Shown in pieces: positions 43,501 to 52,385 of a DNA stretch of 64,000 nt. Positions within the stretch are counted from its first letter, which is position 1. The number at the start of each line of letters is the position of its first letter. A program made the translations under genes and the position numbers. This stretch comes from Rheinheimera lutimaris (GTDB lineage: Bacteria > Pseudomonadota > Gammaproteobacteria > Enterobacterales > Alteromonadaceae), in contig NZ_JABSOD010000014.1 in the NCBI RefSeq assembly GCF_013283795.1, positions 28,711 to 92,710 of the forward strand. Reading direction: 5' to 3'. Below the pieces are notes generated by a model. That model was not told the origin of the DNA, did not search any database, and was given only the letters and a program-made list of their open reading frames with translations.

Positions 43501-45930
43501 TCAGAAGCGATACGCTAAGCCCAAAGACGCATTGCGGCCATTGATGGTGCGGGCGCGGATAATGCCGTTAGCCGGTACCGAACCTTCTTCGGCTTCTGTC
43601 AGGCCAATTTCGTCAAACAGATTGTTTATGCTTAACGATAACGTCAGATTTTCCGCCAGGGTATAGCTGGCAAAGGCATTAACCTGGGTGTAGCCGCTGA
43701 ATTTTAAGTCATTGTTATCCTGCGCATAGGCAGCTGTGGTGCCTATCAAACTAACGCCAACCTGAGCTTGCTCAAAGAAGTAGCGTGCCAGCAGGTTGTA
43801 AACAAAATCTGCCTGCCGCCTGGGTGTATTGCCTACCACGTCCGGGCTTAGCGCATCTTTGCTGATCTCGGCATCAGTCCAGGTAACCGAGCCGCGCATA
43901 TCAAAATCGCCGATGCGGTAGCTGCTTTCCAGCTCAATACCGTGCGCCTTGTAGGTGCGGTCAAAGAAACGCTGACTGGTGGCTTCAAAATTTTGCTCTT
44001 CGGTTTCGGCAAAAAACAAGGTAGCAAACAGGTTTAAGTTGCCATGCCGGCTTTTGCTGCCCAGCTCATACTGGGTCACTTCATCTACCGCATCTTCTTT
44101 AGCTACGCTGCCATCGGCATTCACTTTGCCAAACAACAAGCGGTCGGCATTGGCGCGGCCGCCTTTACTGATACGGCCAAACATGGCCCAGTCTTTATTA
44201 AACTGATAGTTAGCACCGGCCGAGTAAGAGTTGTAACCCCAGCTGTAATTCACAATGCTGGCATTGGCTAAATCGATACCGGATACGCTTTGCTCTACCT
44301 GACTGATAACGCCGTCGCTGTTCATATCGCGGCTGCTTTGCACTGCACCGGCATAGCTGCCTGAAGCACTGCCGATATCACGGCGGATACTGGCATCCAG
44401 CGATAAGTCGCCCCAGGCCCAGCTTACCCCGGCATAAGGCGCTTTGGTGCTGTAGTCAGTGTCATAGTTGCGCTGACAACAGTTGCCGAAAAACGGCACG
44501 CCGTAAGCCGTCAGGCCCTGTTCGGAAAACGCCGTACCATCAGCGGCAGTGACATTTAACAGCTCAGCATTGTTGCCCTTTAACGCCATTAAATACGAAT
44601 TCCACAACCATGACATGCTGATACTTTGATCCGCCATGTAATAGCCAACATTCACATCCACGGCACCAAAACGGCGTGACAACTTTAAGTCGTTAACGAT
44701 AGAGCCAAAATCGTCGATTTCAACGTCAAAGGTGTGAATACGCATGGCGTTTTCTGCGGTGTAGGCTTCACCGGCATTGGGCCCTACCGCATAAGTTAAA
44801 TTAGCACCGGCACCGGCGATACTGTCGGCAATGCCTTGCGCATTACCCACTTCTGCCGGAAACAAGGTATTAAAGTTGCCGCTGACATCGCTGACCCGAA
44901 AGCGGTTTTCCAATGTCCAGCCTTCAGCCAGGTCAAACACCGCTTCTACACCGACGCTGTTTACTTTAGGGTTCATGCCATCGCGCACATCACCGCGGGA
45001 AATCTGGTTATCGCCGTTTAAGCGCACGGTTTGGGTTAAATACACTGACTGCAGTGTATCCGAGCCGGCGTCATAGCCCGGCACCGAGCTGCCATCGGCA
45101 AACATCGGCATCGGCATATAGCTGGTGGCTTTGTCGTTTAAATGCTTAAAATACAGCCGCACATAGCCGGTATTAAATTCTTTGGTCAGGTTGCCCTTTA
45201 ACTGAAAACCTTGTTCGCCCTGGTAGCCCGGGTCACGCACCCCTTCGCCCTGGCGTACAAAACCGCCCAGATGAAAGCGCATATCGCTGTTAATATCGCC
45301 GCCGTAATCAAAATCAGTGCGGAAACTGTCGTAATCCAGCCCGGTGGTAAAGGCGATACTGCCACCGTTTTCTTCGCCGGTTTTACTGACAAAATTAATA
45401 ATACCGCCAGGCGAATTACTGGCCGTAGTGCTGGCCGAGCCGCCGCGGATCACGTCCAGCCGGGCTAAACTGGCATCGGCACGCAGAAAAATATCGGCGT
45501 TACCAAAGGCGATATCGCCAAACTGCAGCACCGGCAGACCGTCTTCCTGCAGGGTAAGAAACTTGGCGCCGCCGGACGCTACCGGCAAGCCGCGTACGGC
45601 AATATTGGCATTACCTTCGCCACCGCTGGCTTCACTGCGCACGCCAGGCAGCATACGAAAAATCTCAGCGGTACTACGCGGCGTGGCCACGGCAATATCA
45701 TCCAGTGTCAGGCTGCTGACCGATACACTGGACTGCATCACCGTTTGCTTACGCGATACCGCACCGGTAACTACAATGCGTTCAAAGCCTAAACCTCCGG
45801 TCTCTGCGGTTTGGCTTTCGCCGGTGCCAGCATTTTCTGGTGCAGCTTGCTGCGCCACTACTACGCCGCTGCTTAGCGCCATTGTGACAGCCAGAGCGAG
45901 TGAAGCGGGTGTCAAATTATACTGTTTCAT
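43501..45930 (-). CDS. TonB-dependent outer-membrane receptor of the sucrose regulon
   Basis: The product has 809 residues. A signal peptide (1-26, ending SGVVVA before QQ) is followed by the TonB box-like ERIVVTGAVS. The plug domain spans about 55-200 (IFRMLPGVRSEASGGEGNAN, RLDVIRGGSASTTASNSPGG). A 22-stranded barrel follows, ending NASLGLAYRF with terminal Phe. Receptors of this type import substrates through the outer membrane using TonB energy. It lies behind an operator identical to that of the sucrose phosphorylase gene and next to a sugar permease. I infer a sucrose or sucrose-containing oligosaccharide receptor, by context only. No separate SusD-like protein is present. Confidence 0.93.
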   Translation of the reverse strand: MKQYNLTPASLALAVTMALSSGVVVAQQAAPENAGTGESQTAETGGLGFERIVVTGAVSRKQTVMQSSVSVSSLTLDDIAVATPRSTAEIFRMLPGVRSEASGGEGNANIAVRGLPVASGGAKFLTLQEDGLPVLQFGDIAFGNADIFLRADASLARLDVIRGGSASTTASNSPGGIINFVSKTGEENGGSIAFTTGLDYDSFRTDFDYGGDINSDMRFHLGGFVRQGEGVRDPGYQGEQGFQLKGNLTKEFNTGYVRLYFKHLNDKATSYMPMPMFADGSSVPGYDAGSDTLQSVYLTQTVRLNGDNQISRGDVRDGMNPKVNSVGVEAVFDLAEGWTLENRFRVSDVSGNFNTLFPAEVGNAQGIADSIAGAGANLTYAVGPNAGEAYTAENAMRIHTFDVEIDDFGSIVNDLKLSRRFGAVDVNVGYYMADQSISMSWLWNSYLMALKGNNAELLNVTAADGTAFSEQGLTAYGVPFFGNCCQRNYDTDYSTKAPYAGVSWAWGDLSLDASIRRDIGSASGSYAGAVQSSRDMNSDGVISQVEQSVSGIDLANASIVNYSWGYNSYSAGANYQFNKDWAMFGRISKGGRANADRLLFGKVNADGSVAKEDAVDEVTQYELGSKSRHGNLNLFATLFFAETEEQNFEATSQRFFDRTYKAHGIELESSYRIGDFDMRGSVTWTDAEISKDALSPDVVGNTPRRQADFVYNLLARYFFEQAQVGVSLIGTTAAYAQDNNDLKFSGYTQVNAFASYTLAENLTLSLSINNLFDEIGLTEAEEGSVPANGIIRARTINGRNASLGLAYRF

Positions 45931-45984
45931 TGTCTATCTCCCGTGTTGAAATCGCGATCTATTCTTTGGATAGTCTGCTATTAA

Positions 45985-45998
45985 CTTAATCGTTTAAG
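45985..45998. promoter_or_regulatory. LacI-type operator upstream of the TonB-dependent receptor
   Basis: CTTAATCGTTTAAG, identical to the site at 47419-47432 and one palindromic variant from 49999-50012, lies 55 bases before the receptor start codon. The CG-centred near-palindrome is typical of LacI-family sites. Confidence 0.75.
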
Positions 45999-46018
45999 CT
46001 TTTACTACTGTAAAAACG

Positions 46019-47272
46019 CTAGCTGGAAGACATCTGCTCCAGCTTAGCTTTGGCTGGCTGTTTCAGCCAGTTGTACACCATTGCCAGTGCCAGCAAGGCG
46101 GAGAACAACGTCGCCAGATAAAAGCCGGCGGTTACATCGTTAGCCCAATCACCCAGCACAGCCATTAACGCCGGTGCTACAGCAGCAGCCAACGCGGTAA
46201 ATGCAAGCAACAAGCCGGCCACAGCGCCATGCTGTTGCCTGGCAAAGCAGCTGATGCCTTTGGAATTCAGCGTGGGGTAAATCATCGACATAAACAGGCC
46301 GGACAACGGCATCAGCCATACCGCCACCTCTTTACCGCCCAGCATACTGGCGGCAAAGCAGGCAAAAATGCACAGCGTAAATACCGCCATCACGCTACTC
46401 CAGCAAAAGCGGTTTAAAATAGCCGTTGCCAAAAAGCGTCCCAGCGCGCGTAGAATAAAAAATACTGTAATGGCCTGGGCGGCCAGTAAGCTCCAGCGGC
46501 CGTCGTAGTCGGCCAGTAAGGTAGGTAACCAGACAAATATTGCCACTTCACAGCTGACATACAGTGCTATGGCCAGCGAAAACCCCAGCGCGTAGCGATC
46601 TTTTAACAGCAGCATGGAACGACGCAGCGACACCTGCTCTGCAGCGGCCTGATACGGCGGATAAGGCAAACGCGCCGACATCACCACTAACAAAGTGCAC
46701 AGCAAGCCGGCCAGCAAATACAGCGATGTCCAGTGAATAGCAGCGGCAATCATCAGCGCCACCAACGCCGGGCCGACAATGGCGCCGATAGCAAAGAAAC
46801 CCTCTACCGTGTTCATGGTGCGGGTATGGCTTTGGCTATCAGGGCTGATATCGCCGATTAACGCCAATGCGGCGGTTTTAAAAATACCGATAGCCAGGCC
46901 ACACAGGCCCATTAATAAGATAAAAAACACCGCGCTGTTGCCAGCCATAAAGGCATAGCAGGATACCGCGTACAGGCTTAAACCGACGATAATCAGCTTT
47001 TTGCGGCCCAGTTTATCGGCCAGCCGGCCGAGGAATAACCCGGCCAGGCCAATCGCCAGCATAGGCACATAATGAAAAGCACTGGCCTGAAACATGGTTA
47101 ACTGATATTCCGCCATGGCTTGAGGGATGATCACGCCCACCGCATCGGTGGTCATGGCAAAGACAAAAAACATCAGGTAGGTCATCCAGCGCACCTGGCG
47201 CTGTAAAGCCTGAGCACGATCGAACGATACAGCTGCCCCGACAGCCTGACGCTTCGCATCAGTAGTAAGCAT
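46019..47272 (-). CDS. MFS sugar permease of the sucrose regulon
   Basis: The product has 417 residues with about 12 membrane segments. MFS signatures are LGRLADKLGRKKLIIVG between helices 2 and 3 and the related pattern around helix 8-9. A central loop at about 210-225 (PPYQAAAEQVSLRR) separates the halves. GGGGA sits eight bases before the ATG. The gene is divergent from sucrose phosphorylase across a control region with a LacI-type operator, and it is followed by the receptor gene. It most likely carries sucrose across the inner membrane as a proton symporter. The substrate is inferred from context; the sequence alone says MFS. Confidence 0.87.
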   Translation of the reverse strand: MLTTDAKRQAVGAAVSFDRAQALQRQVRWMTYLMFFVFAMTTDAVGVIIPQAMAEYQLTMFQASAFHYVPMLAIGLAGLFLGRLADKLGRKKLIIVGLSLYAVSCYAFMAGNSAVFFILLMGLCGLAIGIFKTAALALIGDISPDSQSHTRTMNTVEGFFAIGAIVGPALVALMIAAAIHWTSLYLLAGLLCTLLVVMSARLPYPPYQAAAEQVSLRRSMLLLKDRYALGFSLAIALYVSCEVAIFVWLPTLLADYDGRWSLLAAQAITVFFILRALGRFLATAILNRFCWSSVMAVFTLCIFACFAASMLGGKEVAVWLMPLSGLFMSMIYPTLNSKGISCFARQQHGAVAGLLLAFTALAAAVAPALMAVLGDWANDVTAGFYLATLFSALLALAMVYNWLKQPAKAKLEQMSSS

Positions 47273-47385
47273 AGTATTTCCCCGTTTATGTTGTTTGTTA
47301 ATGCCGGTGTAAGCGCACCTTGCTTAACAAACTTATCTGAACGCTACGCTTTATCATTCAGACCGGTTTTATTATTGGCCGGGGG

Positions 47386-47432
47386 TTGACAAAGTCGTCC
47401 GTTGGCTTAAAGCTATATCTTAATCGTTTAAG
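47386..47432 (+). promoter_or_regulatory. Promoter element and LacI-type operator of sucrose phosphorylase / MFS divergent region
   Basis: A perfect -35 hexamer TTGACA starts at 47386. The -10 is not obvious (CTATAT is 21 bases away). The operator CTTAATCGTTTAAG at 47419-47432 would overlap the -10/start area, a position that allows steric repression. It can also serve the divergent permease gene. Confidence 0.65.
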
Positions 47433-47460
47433 AAGCAAATATTTTTTCAGGATTATTTTC

Positions 47461-48957
47461 ATGACGCCTCAACAGAATGCCAACCAGATCCAGCTAATCA
47501 CCTATATTGACCGGCTTAGCGGCGGTACTATCAAAGACTTACACACTATGCTGCAAGGGCCGCTGGCCGGCTTATTTGATGGCGTGCACTTGCTGCCGTT
47601 TTATCCGCCGATAGACGGCGAAGACGCCGGCTTTGACCCAACCGACCACACCGCGGTGGACAGCCGGCTGGGTAATTGGGCCGATATCCGCGCGCTGGCA
47701 GCAGACTACCCGGTGATGGCCGATATGATCGTTAACCATATGTCGGCGCAGTCGCCGCAGTTTGTTGATGTGCTGGAAAAAGGCGAAGCCTCACCCTACT
47801 GGCCGCTGTTTTTAACCCGCGATAAAGTCTTTGCCAAAGATGCCGCGGCAGAGCAACTTGCCGCCGTATACCGGCCACGGCCGACACCGTTTTTTACCGA
47901 TATCGCCCTGAAAGATGGCCGTAAAATCCCGTTTTGGACCACCTTTACCGCCAACCAGATTGATATTGATGTTAGCTCTGCCGCCGGTAAAGCCTACCTG
48001 CAGGCCATCTTGGACCGCTTTACTGAAAACGGCGTGAAATATATCCGCCTGGATGCCGCCGGCTACGCCATTAAAAAAGCCGGTACCCGCTGCTTTATGC
48101 TGCCGGAAACCTTTGAATTTATTGCCGCCTTATCTGAGCAAGCCAAAGCACGCGGCATGCTGTGCCTGGTTGAAATTCACGGCTATCATCAAACCCAAAT
48201 TGACATCGCTAAACGCTGCGACATGGTATACGACTTTGCCCTGCCGCCACTGGTGCTGCATACCTTGTTCAGCCGCAATGCCGATGCACTGAAGCACTGG
48301 CTGGATATCGCGCCACGCAACTGCATCACCGTACTGGATACCCATGATGGCATTGGTATTGTTGATGCCGCCGATTATCAGGGCCAGCCGGGCTTACTTA
48401 CTGATCCAGAGCTGGACAGCCTGGTAGAAACCATTCACGCCAACAGCAAAGGCAGTTCAAAGCTGGCCACCGGCAATGCGGCCAACAATGTCGATTTGTA
48501 TCAGGTGAATTGCAGTTTTTATGATGCGCTGGGCCAGAACGACCAACAGTATTTGCTGGCGCGCGCCATTCAGCTGTTTTGCCCGGGCATCAGCCAGATT
48601 TATTATGCCGGCTTACTGGCCATGCCCAACGATGTTGAGTTGTTACAACAAAGCCGCGTCGGCCGTGATATCGGCCGGCCTTATCTGAACACGGAAAAAG
48701 TCGCTGACGCACTGCAAAAACCGGTGGTACAAGCGTTATGTCAGTTGATTACTCTGCGGCGCAGCCTGCAGGCGTTTAACGGCGATTTCAGCCAGACACT
48801 GCATAACGGCAGCTATCAATTGCAGTGGCAGCATCAGGGCCATACTGCCGCTTTGGTTATCGACTTAGTCAGTCTGGAAGCAACCATGCACTGGCAACAT
48901 GCCGGACAGGCCACCGAAAGCCTGGCGCTCAGTAACCTGTACCGCAGCGTCAACTAA
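47461..48957 (+). CDS. Sucrose phosphorylase (GH13)
   Basis: The product splits sucrose with phosphate into glucose 1-phosphate and fructose. It has 498 residues, the family size. The N-terminus reads QIQLITYIDRLSGGTIKDLH and the region-I motif is MADMIVNHMSAQSPQF. The catalytic nucleophile is the Asp in KYIRLDAAGYAIKKAGTRCF, the acid/base Glu lies in LVEIHGYHQ and the transition-state Asp in VLDTHDGIGI. This set, with AIKK after the nucleophile, is typical of sucrose phosphorylase rather than amylosucrase. I start at the ATG at 47461; an upstream TTG would read through the operator. Fructose released is phosphorylated by the fructokinase two genes downstream. Confidence 0.94.
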   Translation: MTPQQNANQIQLITYIDRLSGGTIKDLHTMLQGPLAGLFDGVHLLPFYPPIDGEDAGFDPTDHTAVDSRLGNWADIRALAADYPVMADMIVNHMSAQSPQFVDVLEKGEASPYWPLFLTRDKVFAKDAAAEQLAAVYRPRPTPFFTDIALKDGRKIPFWTTFTANQIDIDVSSAAGKAYLQAILDRFTENGVKYIRLDAAGYAIKKAGTRCFMLPETFEFIAALSEQAKARGMLCLVEIHGYHQTQIDIAKRCDMVYDFALPPLVLHTLFSRNADALKHWLDIAPRNCITVLDTHDGIGIVDAADYQGQPGLLTDPELDSLVETIHANSKGSSKLATGNAANNVDLYQVNCSFYDALGQNDQQYLLARAIQLFCPGISQIYYAGLLAMPNDVELLQQSRVGRDIGRPYLNTEKVADALQKPVVQALCQLITLRRSLQAFNGDFSQTLHNGSYQLQWQHQGHTAALVIDLVSLEATMHWQHAGQATESLALSNLYRSVN

Positions 48958-49976
48958 CTGCTTTCACCCAAGCGCAGTTCATACGGCAACTGCAGCGTGG
49001 TGTCGTCAGGGTTTAAAAACGCCCTGACGGCGGCCTCGCCCTTTTGATCGCTAAACTGCCACACCGAAGTTAATGTCGGATGATAGCGCAGCGTTTCCTC
49101 AATGCCGTCAAAGCCGACAACACGGATATCCTGCGGAATACGTAAGCCCAGTTGCAAAGCTTCGCGCATTGCACTTAAGCCAATCAGGTCGCTCATACAC
49201 AACAATACTGTGGGCCTTGGGCTCATCGCCAGTACCGCCCGGGCCGCCTCACGGGCGTAGTTTTGGTTACTCTCGGGAATATGCCATAAATAATCAGCGG
49301 CTAAGGTTAAGCCACATTGCTGCATTGCCCTTTGGTAACCGTCTAAGCGGCGGTGCGCTATCGAACTTTGGTTGTCCCACATCGGTTTATCGCCCACCGG
49401 CTGGCTGCCGGCCGCATCAATTAAGCGCAAGCCCAACACGGCCACGGTATCTTTTGGCCGCAGTACCGCCATGGCGCTGTCAAACGCTGCTTGTTCGTTG
49501 TCGATGTTCACCGAAGGGCGGCCGGCTAAGTCAAAATCGACCGTCAACACCCGCTTACGCGAGTGGCGTAACTGTTCAATTAAGCCGGTATTGCGCGGTG
49601 CGCCGTAGCAAATAAAACCGTCGACAAAATCGCTGATCGCCTCCAGGTTAGTGGCCTGACCGGAAAACAGCAGCAAATGCAGCTGATGCCGTTCCAGCTC
49701 GCGGCTTACGCCTTGCAAAAACTGGCTGGCCACCGGATCGCTGACCATATATTCCAGCGAGTCAGACAAAATTACCGCCACGATGCCAGAGCTGCCTTTA
49801 CGCAGCGACTGTGCCGCTTTGTTCGGGCCAAAATAGCCCAGCTCATGGCAGGCCTGCAGTATTTTCTGCCGCAGCGCCACCGACAACTGATCCGGCCGGT
49901 TAAAGGCGTTTGAGATGGTTGCCGTGGAGACACCCAGGGTTTTTGCCACGCTTTTAAGGGTTAGTTTACTCATCAT
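48954..49976 (-). CDS. LacI-family repressor of the sucrose regulon
   Basis: The product has 340 residues. The N-terminal HTH is LTLKSVAKTLGVSTATISNA followed by FNRPDQLSVALRQKIL, with a hinge helix (NKAAQSLRKGSSGIV). The periplasmic-binding-protein-like effector domain covers about 60-335. Two ATGs overlap at the start (49976, 49973). The stop overlaps that of sucrose phosphorylase by three bases (convergent). It is divergent from fructokinase across an operator that would also give autoregulation. I infer that it binds the CTTAATynnTTAAG sites at 45985, 47419 and 49999, and is released by sucrose, fructose or a phosphate derivative. Confidence 0.92.
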   Translation of the reverse strand: MMSKLTLKSVAKTLGVSTATISNAFNRPDQLSVALRQKILQACHELGYFGPNKAAQSLRKGSSGIVAVILSDSLEYMVSDPVASQFLQGVSRELERHQLHLLLFSGQATNLEAISDFVDGFICYGAPRNTGLIEQLRHSRKRVLTVDFDLAGRPSVNIDNEQAAFDSAMAVLRPKDTVAVLGLRLIDAAGSQPVGDKPMWDNQSSIAHRRLDGYQRAMQQCGLTLAADYLWHIPESNQNYAREAARAVLAMSPRPTVLLCMSDLIGLSAMREALQLGLRIPQDIRVVGFDGIEETLRYHPTLTSVWQFSDQKGEAAVRAFLNPDDTTLQLPYELRLGESS

Positions 49977-49998
49977 GCCAGTGGTTTTTCACTATCTT

Positions 49999-50012
49999 CT
50001 TAATCAATTAAG
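49999..50012. promoter_or_regulatory. LacI-type operator between repressor and fructokinase genes
   Basis: CTTAATCAATTAAG is a near-perfect palindrome and matches the other two sites of the regulon except at the centre. It lies 23 bases upstream of the repressor start on one side and 72 bases upstream of the fructokinase start on the other. Confidence 0.75.
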
Positions 50013-50083
50013 TTATATGATTTTGCCATTAATGGCGACCGCTTTTCGCCGTATTTAACAATGTAACATTAAAGGAAGCCAGC

Positions 50084-51028
50084 ATGCTTGCAGTTATTGG
50101 AGAGAATGTGGTTGATATGCTACCCGGCGCAGACGGCTTGTATCGCGCCTGCCTTGGCGGCTCACCGTTTAATGTTGCTATTGCGGCGGCGCGGCAAGCT
50201 ATCGCAGTGTGCTATTTATCGCCATTATCACAAGATCATTTCGGCCAACAGTTTGCCCGCTATCTGGCCGACAACGGTGGCGTCTATGGCCCGGCGTTTT
50301 TCAGCAGCGCGCCCACGTCTGTTGCCATGGTTAGCATTAATGCGCAGCGCCAGCCGCAGTACAGCTTGTATCGTCAGGGTATCGCCGACCGAGATATCAG
50401 CGCGGTACAACAAATTGCCGCCTTACCCTCTGCCTGCAAACTGCTGCATTTAGGATCACTGGCGTTAGAGCCACAAGATGGTGAGCGCATAACGGCGGTG
50501 ATAGCGGCGTGTCAGGCAAGACAAGTTAAACTGGCGGTAGATATTAACGTGCGCATTAACGCAGTAACCGATGTTGTGGCCTATCGTGCCCTGCTGTTAC
50601 AGGTGATCGCACAAAGCCACTTTATTAAAGCCAGCGACGAAGACTTACAGCTGTTGTTTCCCGAGCTTAACCTTACTCAGGCACTTGGCGCACTGCGCGA
50701 TTGTGCCCCACAGGCCTTGCTGGCGCTGACTGAAGGCGAAAAAGGCGCCAGCCTGTACTGGCAGCAGCACCACATCAGCCTGCCGGTTATTACCGCCACG
50801 CCCTTTGTTGACACTGTCGGCGCCGGCGATACCTTTTGGGCCAATTTACTGGCGGCGTTGTTAAAGCTTGGTCTGCCCACGGCAGCAGATATCAGCACAG
50901 CACAACTGACACAGTGCCTGCAGCGCGCCATGTTAGCCGCCAGTTTAAATATCGCCCAAGCCGGCTGTAACCCGCCACACTGCGCTGAGCTGGACGCCGC
51001 TTTATTGCAGCTGCACGCTACTAAGTAA
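50084..51028 (+). CDS. Fructokinase (PfkB family)
   Basis: The product phosphorylates fructose (released by sucrose phosphorylase) to fructose 6-phosphate. It has 314 residues. The N-terminal substrate-binding part is IGENVVDMLPG then RACLGGSPFNVAIAAARQ. The PfkB signature 2 near the C-terminus is TVGAGDTFWANLLAALLKLG, with the catalytic Asp and anion-hole glycines intact. AAAGGAAG precedes the ATG at a good distance. It is divergent from the LacI repressor with a shared operator. Other PfkB sugars are possible from fold alone, but the locus makes fructose clearly the best reading. Confidence 0.92.
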   Translation: MLAVIGENVVDMLPGADGLYRACLGGSPFNVAIAAARQAIAVCYLSPLSQDHFGQQFARYLADNGGVYGPAFFSSAPTSVAMVSINAQRQPQYSLYRQGIADRDISAVQQIAALPSACKLLHLGSLALEPQDGERITAVIAACQARQVKLAVDINVRINAVTDVVAYRALLLQVIAQSHFIKASDEDLQLLFPELNLTQALGALRDCAPQALLALTEGEKGASLYWQQHHISLPVITATPFVDTVGAGDTFWANLLAALLKLGLPTAADISTAQLTQCLQRAMLAASLNIAQAGCNPPHCAELDAALLQLHATK

Positions 51029-51093
51029 CAACCCGGGGCTGTTGCGGGCGATGCTGATATGTTCGGTTCAAAAAGCTTACGTTATAGCCGCGG

Positions 51094-52197
51094 CTAGTAC
51101 GGACTGATGTCGTTATTGTCTTGCGTCATTAGCTGCATTAGTTTCGGGTGTACAAACAACTTCTCTTTACCAACGGAAAGCTCGCTTAGCACACCTATCT
51201 CGACTAACTGCTTTAAATAGACTGACGCCGTTTGTCGCTTAGCAATGCCATTGTCGACTAAAGTACTGATACGACAATAAGGTTGCTCAAAAATCAGTTG
51301 CACAAGCTCGTAACTGTAAATTTTAGGCAACTGCTGCTGAATATAGGCTGTCGTTAATTCAAGCAGAGCTTTGACCGCCGCAATTTTATCGCAAGTCCAT
51401 AGCGCTGTTTGCTCGACCCCGGACAACATAAAGAGTAGCCACGCTTCCCAATTTTGTTCACGCGTCACCTGGTTCAACAATCGGTAGTAGTCTTGCTTAT
51501 TTTGCACAATATAACGGCTTAAATATAAAATCGGCAATGTCAGCAGTTTTTGTTGCAGTAAATATAAAACATTCAAAATGCGTCCGGTTCGGCCATTACC
51601 GTCATAAAACGGGTGAATAGCTTCAAACTGATAATGACTAACAGCCATCTTGATTAAAGGATCAATATCGTCCACTGCATGTAAAAACTGTTCCCAATTA
51701 GCCAGTAAGTCACGGATGGTATTTTCTCCGGCAGGCGGAGTATAAATAACTTCAGCTGTCGCTTGATTAGCAATTACGGTTCCCGACATTCTGCGAATAT
51801 CCATCTGACTATGCTTCAGGATACTGCATACTTCAATGGCGGTGGCGGTGCATAACGGTTTGTTTTTAAGCTGTATATAGCCCTGATAAAGTGCCGTTCT
51901 ATAGCGCAGAGCTTCCTTGGTTGCCAGATCTGCTCCTGCATCCTCCAGCGCATACTGAAACAGCCGGTCAGTTGTGGTTACGATATTTTCAATTTCAGAA
52001 CTGTCTTTCGCTTCCAAAAGGGGCAGTAAGTTAATTAACATGCCTTGGTTTGGTAACAGCACCCCAGCCTGCTTTAATTCAGCAAGCGCAGCACGGGCGG
52101 TGATACATGCCTTTAATACCCTTGTGGTTTCTAAAAGCTCAACCGCAGGAGGCAACAAGGGCAAATGGTTATGCGGCTGATTGGCGTTCCAGCTCAT
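51094..52197 (-). CDS. Fic/DOC family protein with C-terminal winged helix
   Basis: From the ATG at 52197 (MSWNANQP, CAGG nine bases upstream) the product has 367 residues; an ATG nine codons earlier falls inside an operator half-site. A Fic-N domain carries an inhibitory helix SSEIEN (S-x3-E-N, about residues 66-71), so this is a self-inhibited class II-type Fic. The active-site motif HPFYDGNGRTGR follows at about 195-206. The last 90 residues form a winged-helix DNA-binding domain (LIFEQPYCRISTLVDNGIAK then RQTASVYLKQLVEIGVLSEL). It should AMPylate a target protein when the inhibitory Glu is displaced. The DNA-binding tail and the repeated sites upstream suggest autoregulation. Confidence 0.92.
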   Translation of the reverse strand: MSWNANQPHNHLPLLPPAVELLETTRVLKACITARAALAELKQAGVLLPNQGMLINLLPLLEAKDSSEIENIVTTTDRLFQYALEDAGADLATKEALRYRTALYQGYIQLKNKPLCTATAIEVCSILKHSQMDIRRMSGTVIANQATAEVIYTPPAGENTIRDLLANWEQFLHAVDDIDPLIKMAVSHYQFEAIHPFYDGNGRTGRILNVLYLLQQKLLTLPILYLSRYIVQNKQDYYRLLNQVTREQNWEAWLLFMLSGVEQTALWTCDKIAAVKALLELTTAYIQQQLPKIYSYELVQLIFEQPYCRISTLVDNGIAKRQTASVYLKQLVEIGVLSELSVGKEKLFVHPKLMQLMTQDNNDISPY

Positions 52198-52215
52198 GTT
52201 CAAATACCTGAAAAA

Positions 52216-52305
52216 TTTCGACATATACTGTGTATCCAGCAGTCTATGTCGATACTATCGACATAACAATATTATATGTCGATAATTTATACTTTTTTCG
52301 ACATG
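52216..52305. promoter_or_regulatory. Array of TATGTCGA half-sites upstream of the Fic gene
   Basis: Five half-sites were read: TTTCGACATA (52216), the 21-base palindrome TATGTCGATA-C-TATCGACATA (52245-52265, two half-sites), TATGTCGATA (52275) and TTTCGACATG (52296). The last two form an inverted pair 11 bases apart. The array covers the promoter of the Fic gene and fits binding of several dimers. Confidence 0.72.
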
Positions 52306-52385
52306 TGAGCAGATGCCGCTGTTATTTGACTACCTCAGCGTAAATCCAGGCCGACAAAATCAGCCCACTGTTTCTGCTTCATATA

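Noticed and set aside
45344..45949. 201-codon open frame antisense to the TonB-dependent receptor
   Set aside because: It overlaps the conserved signal peptide and plug domain in reverse; low-complexity translation and no ribosome site.
49073..49615. 180-codon open frame antisense to the LacI repressor
   Set aside because: Shadow frame; the repressor's HTH and effector domain explain the strand.
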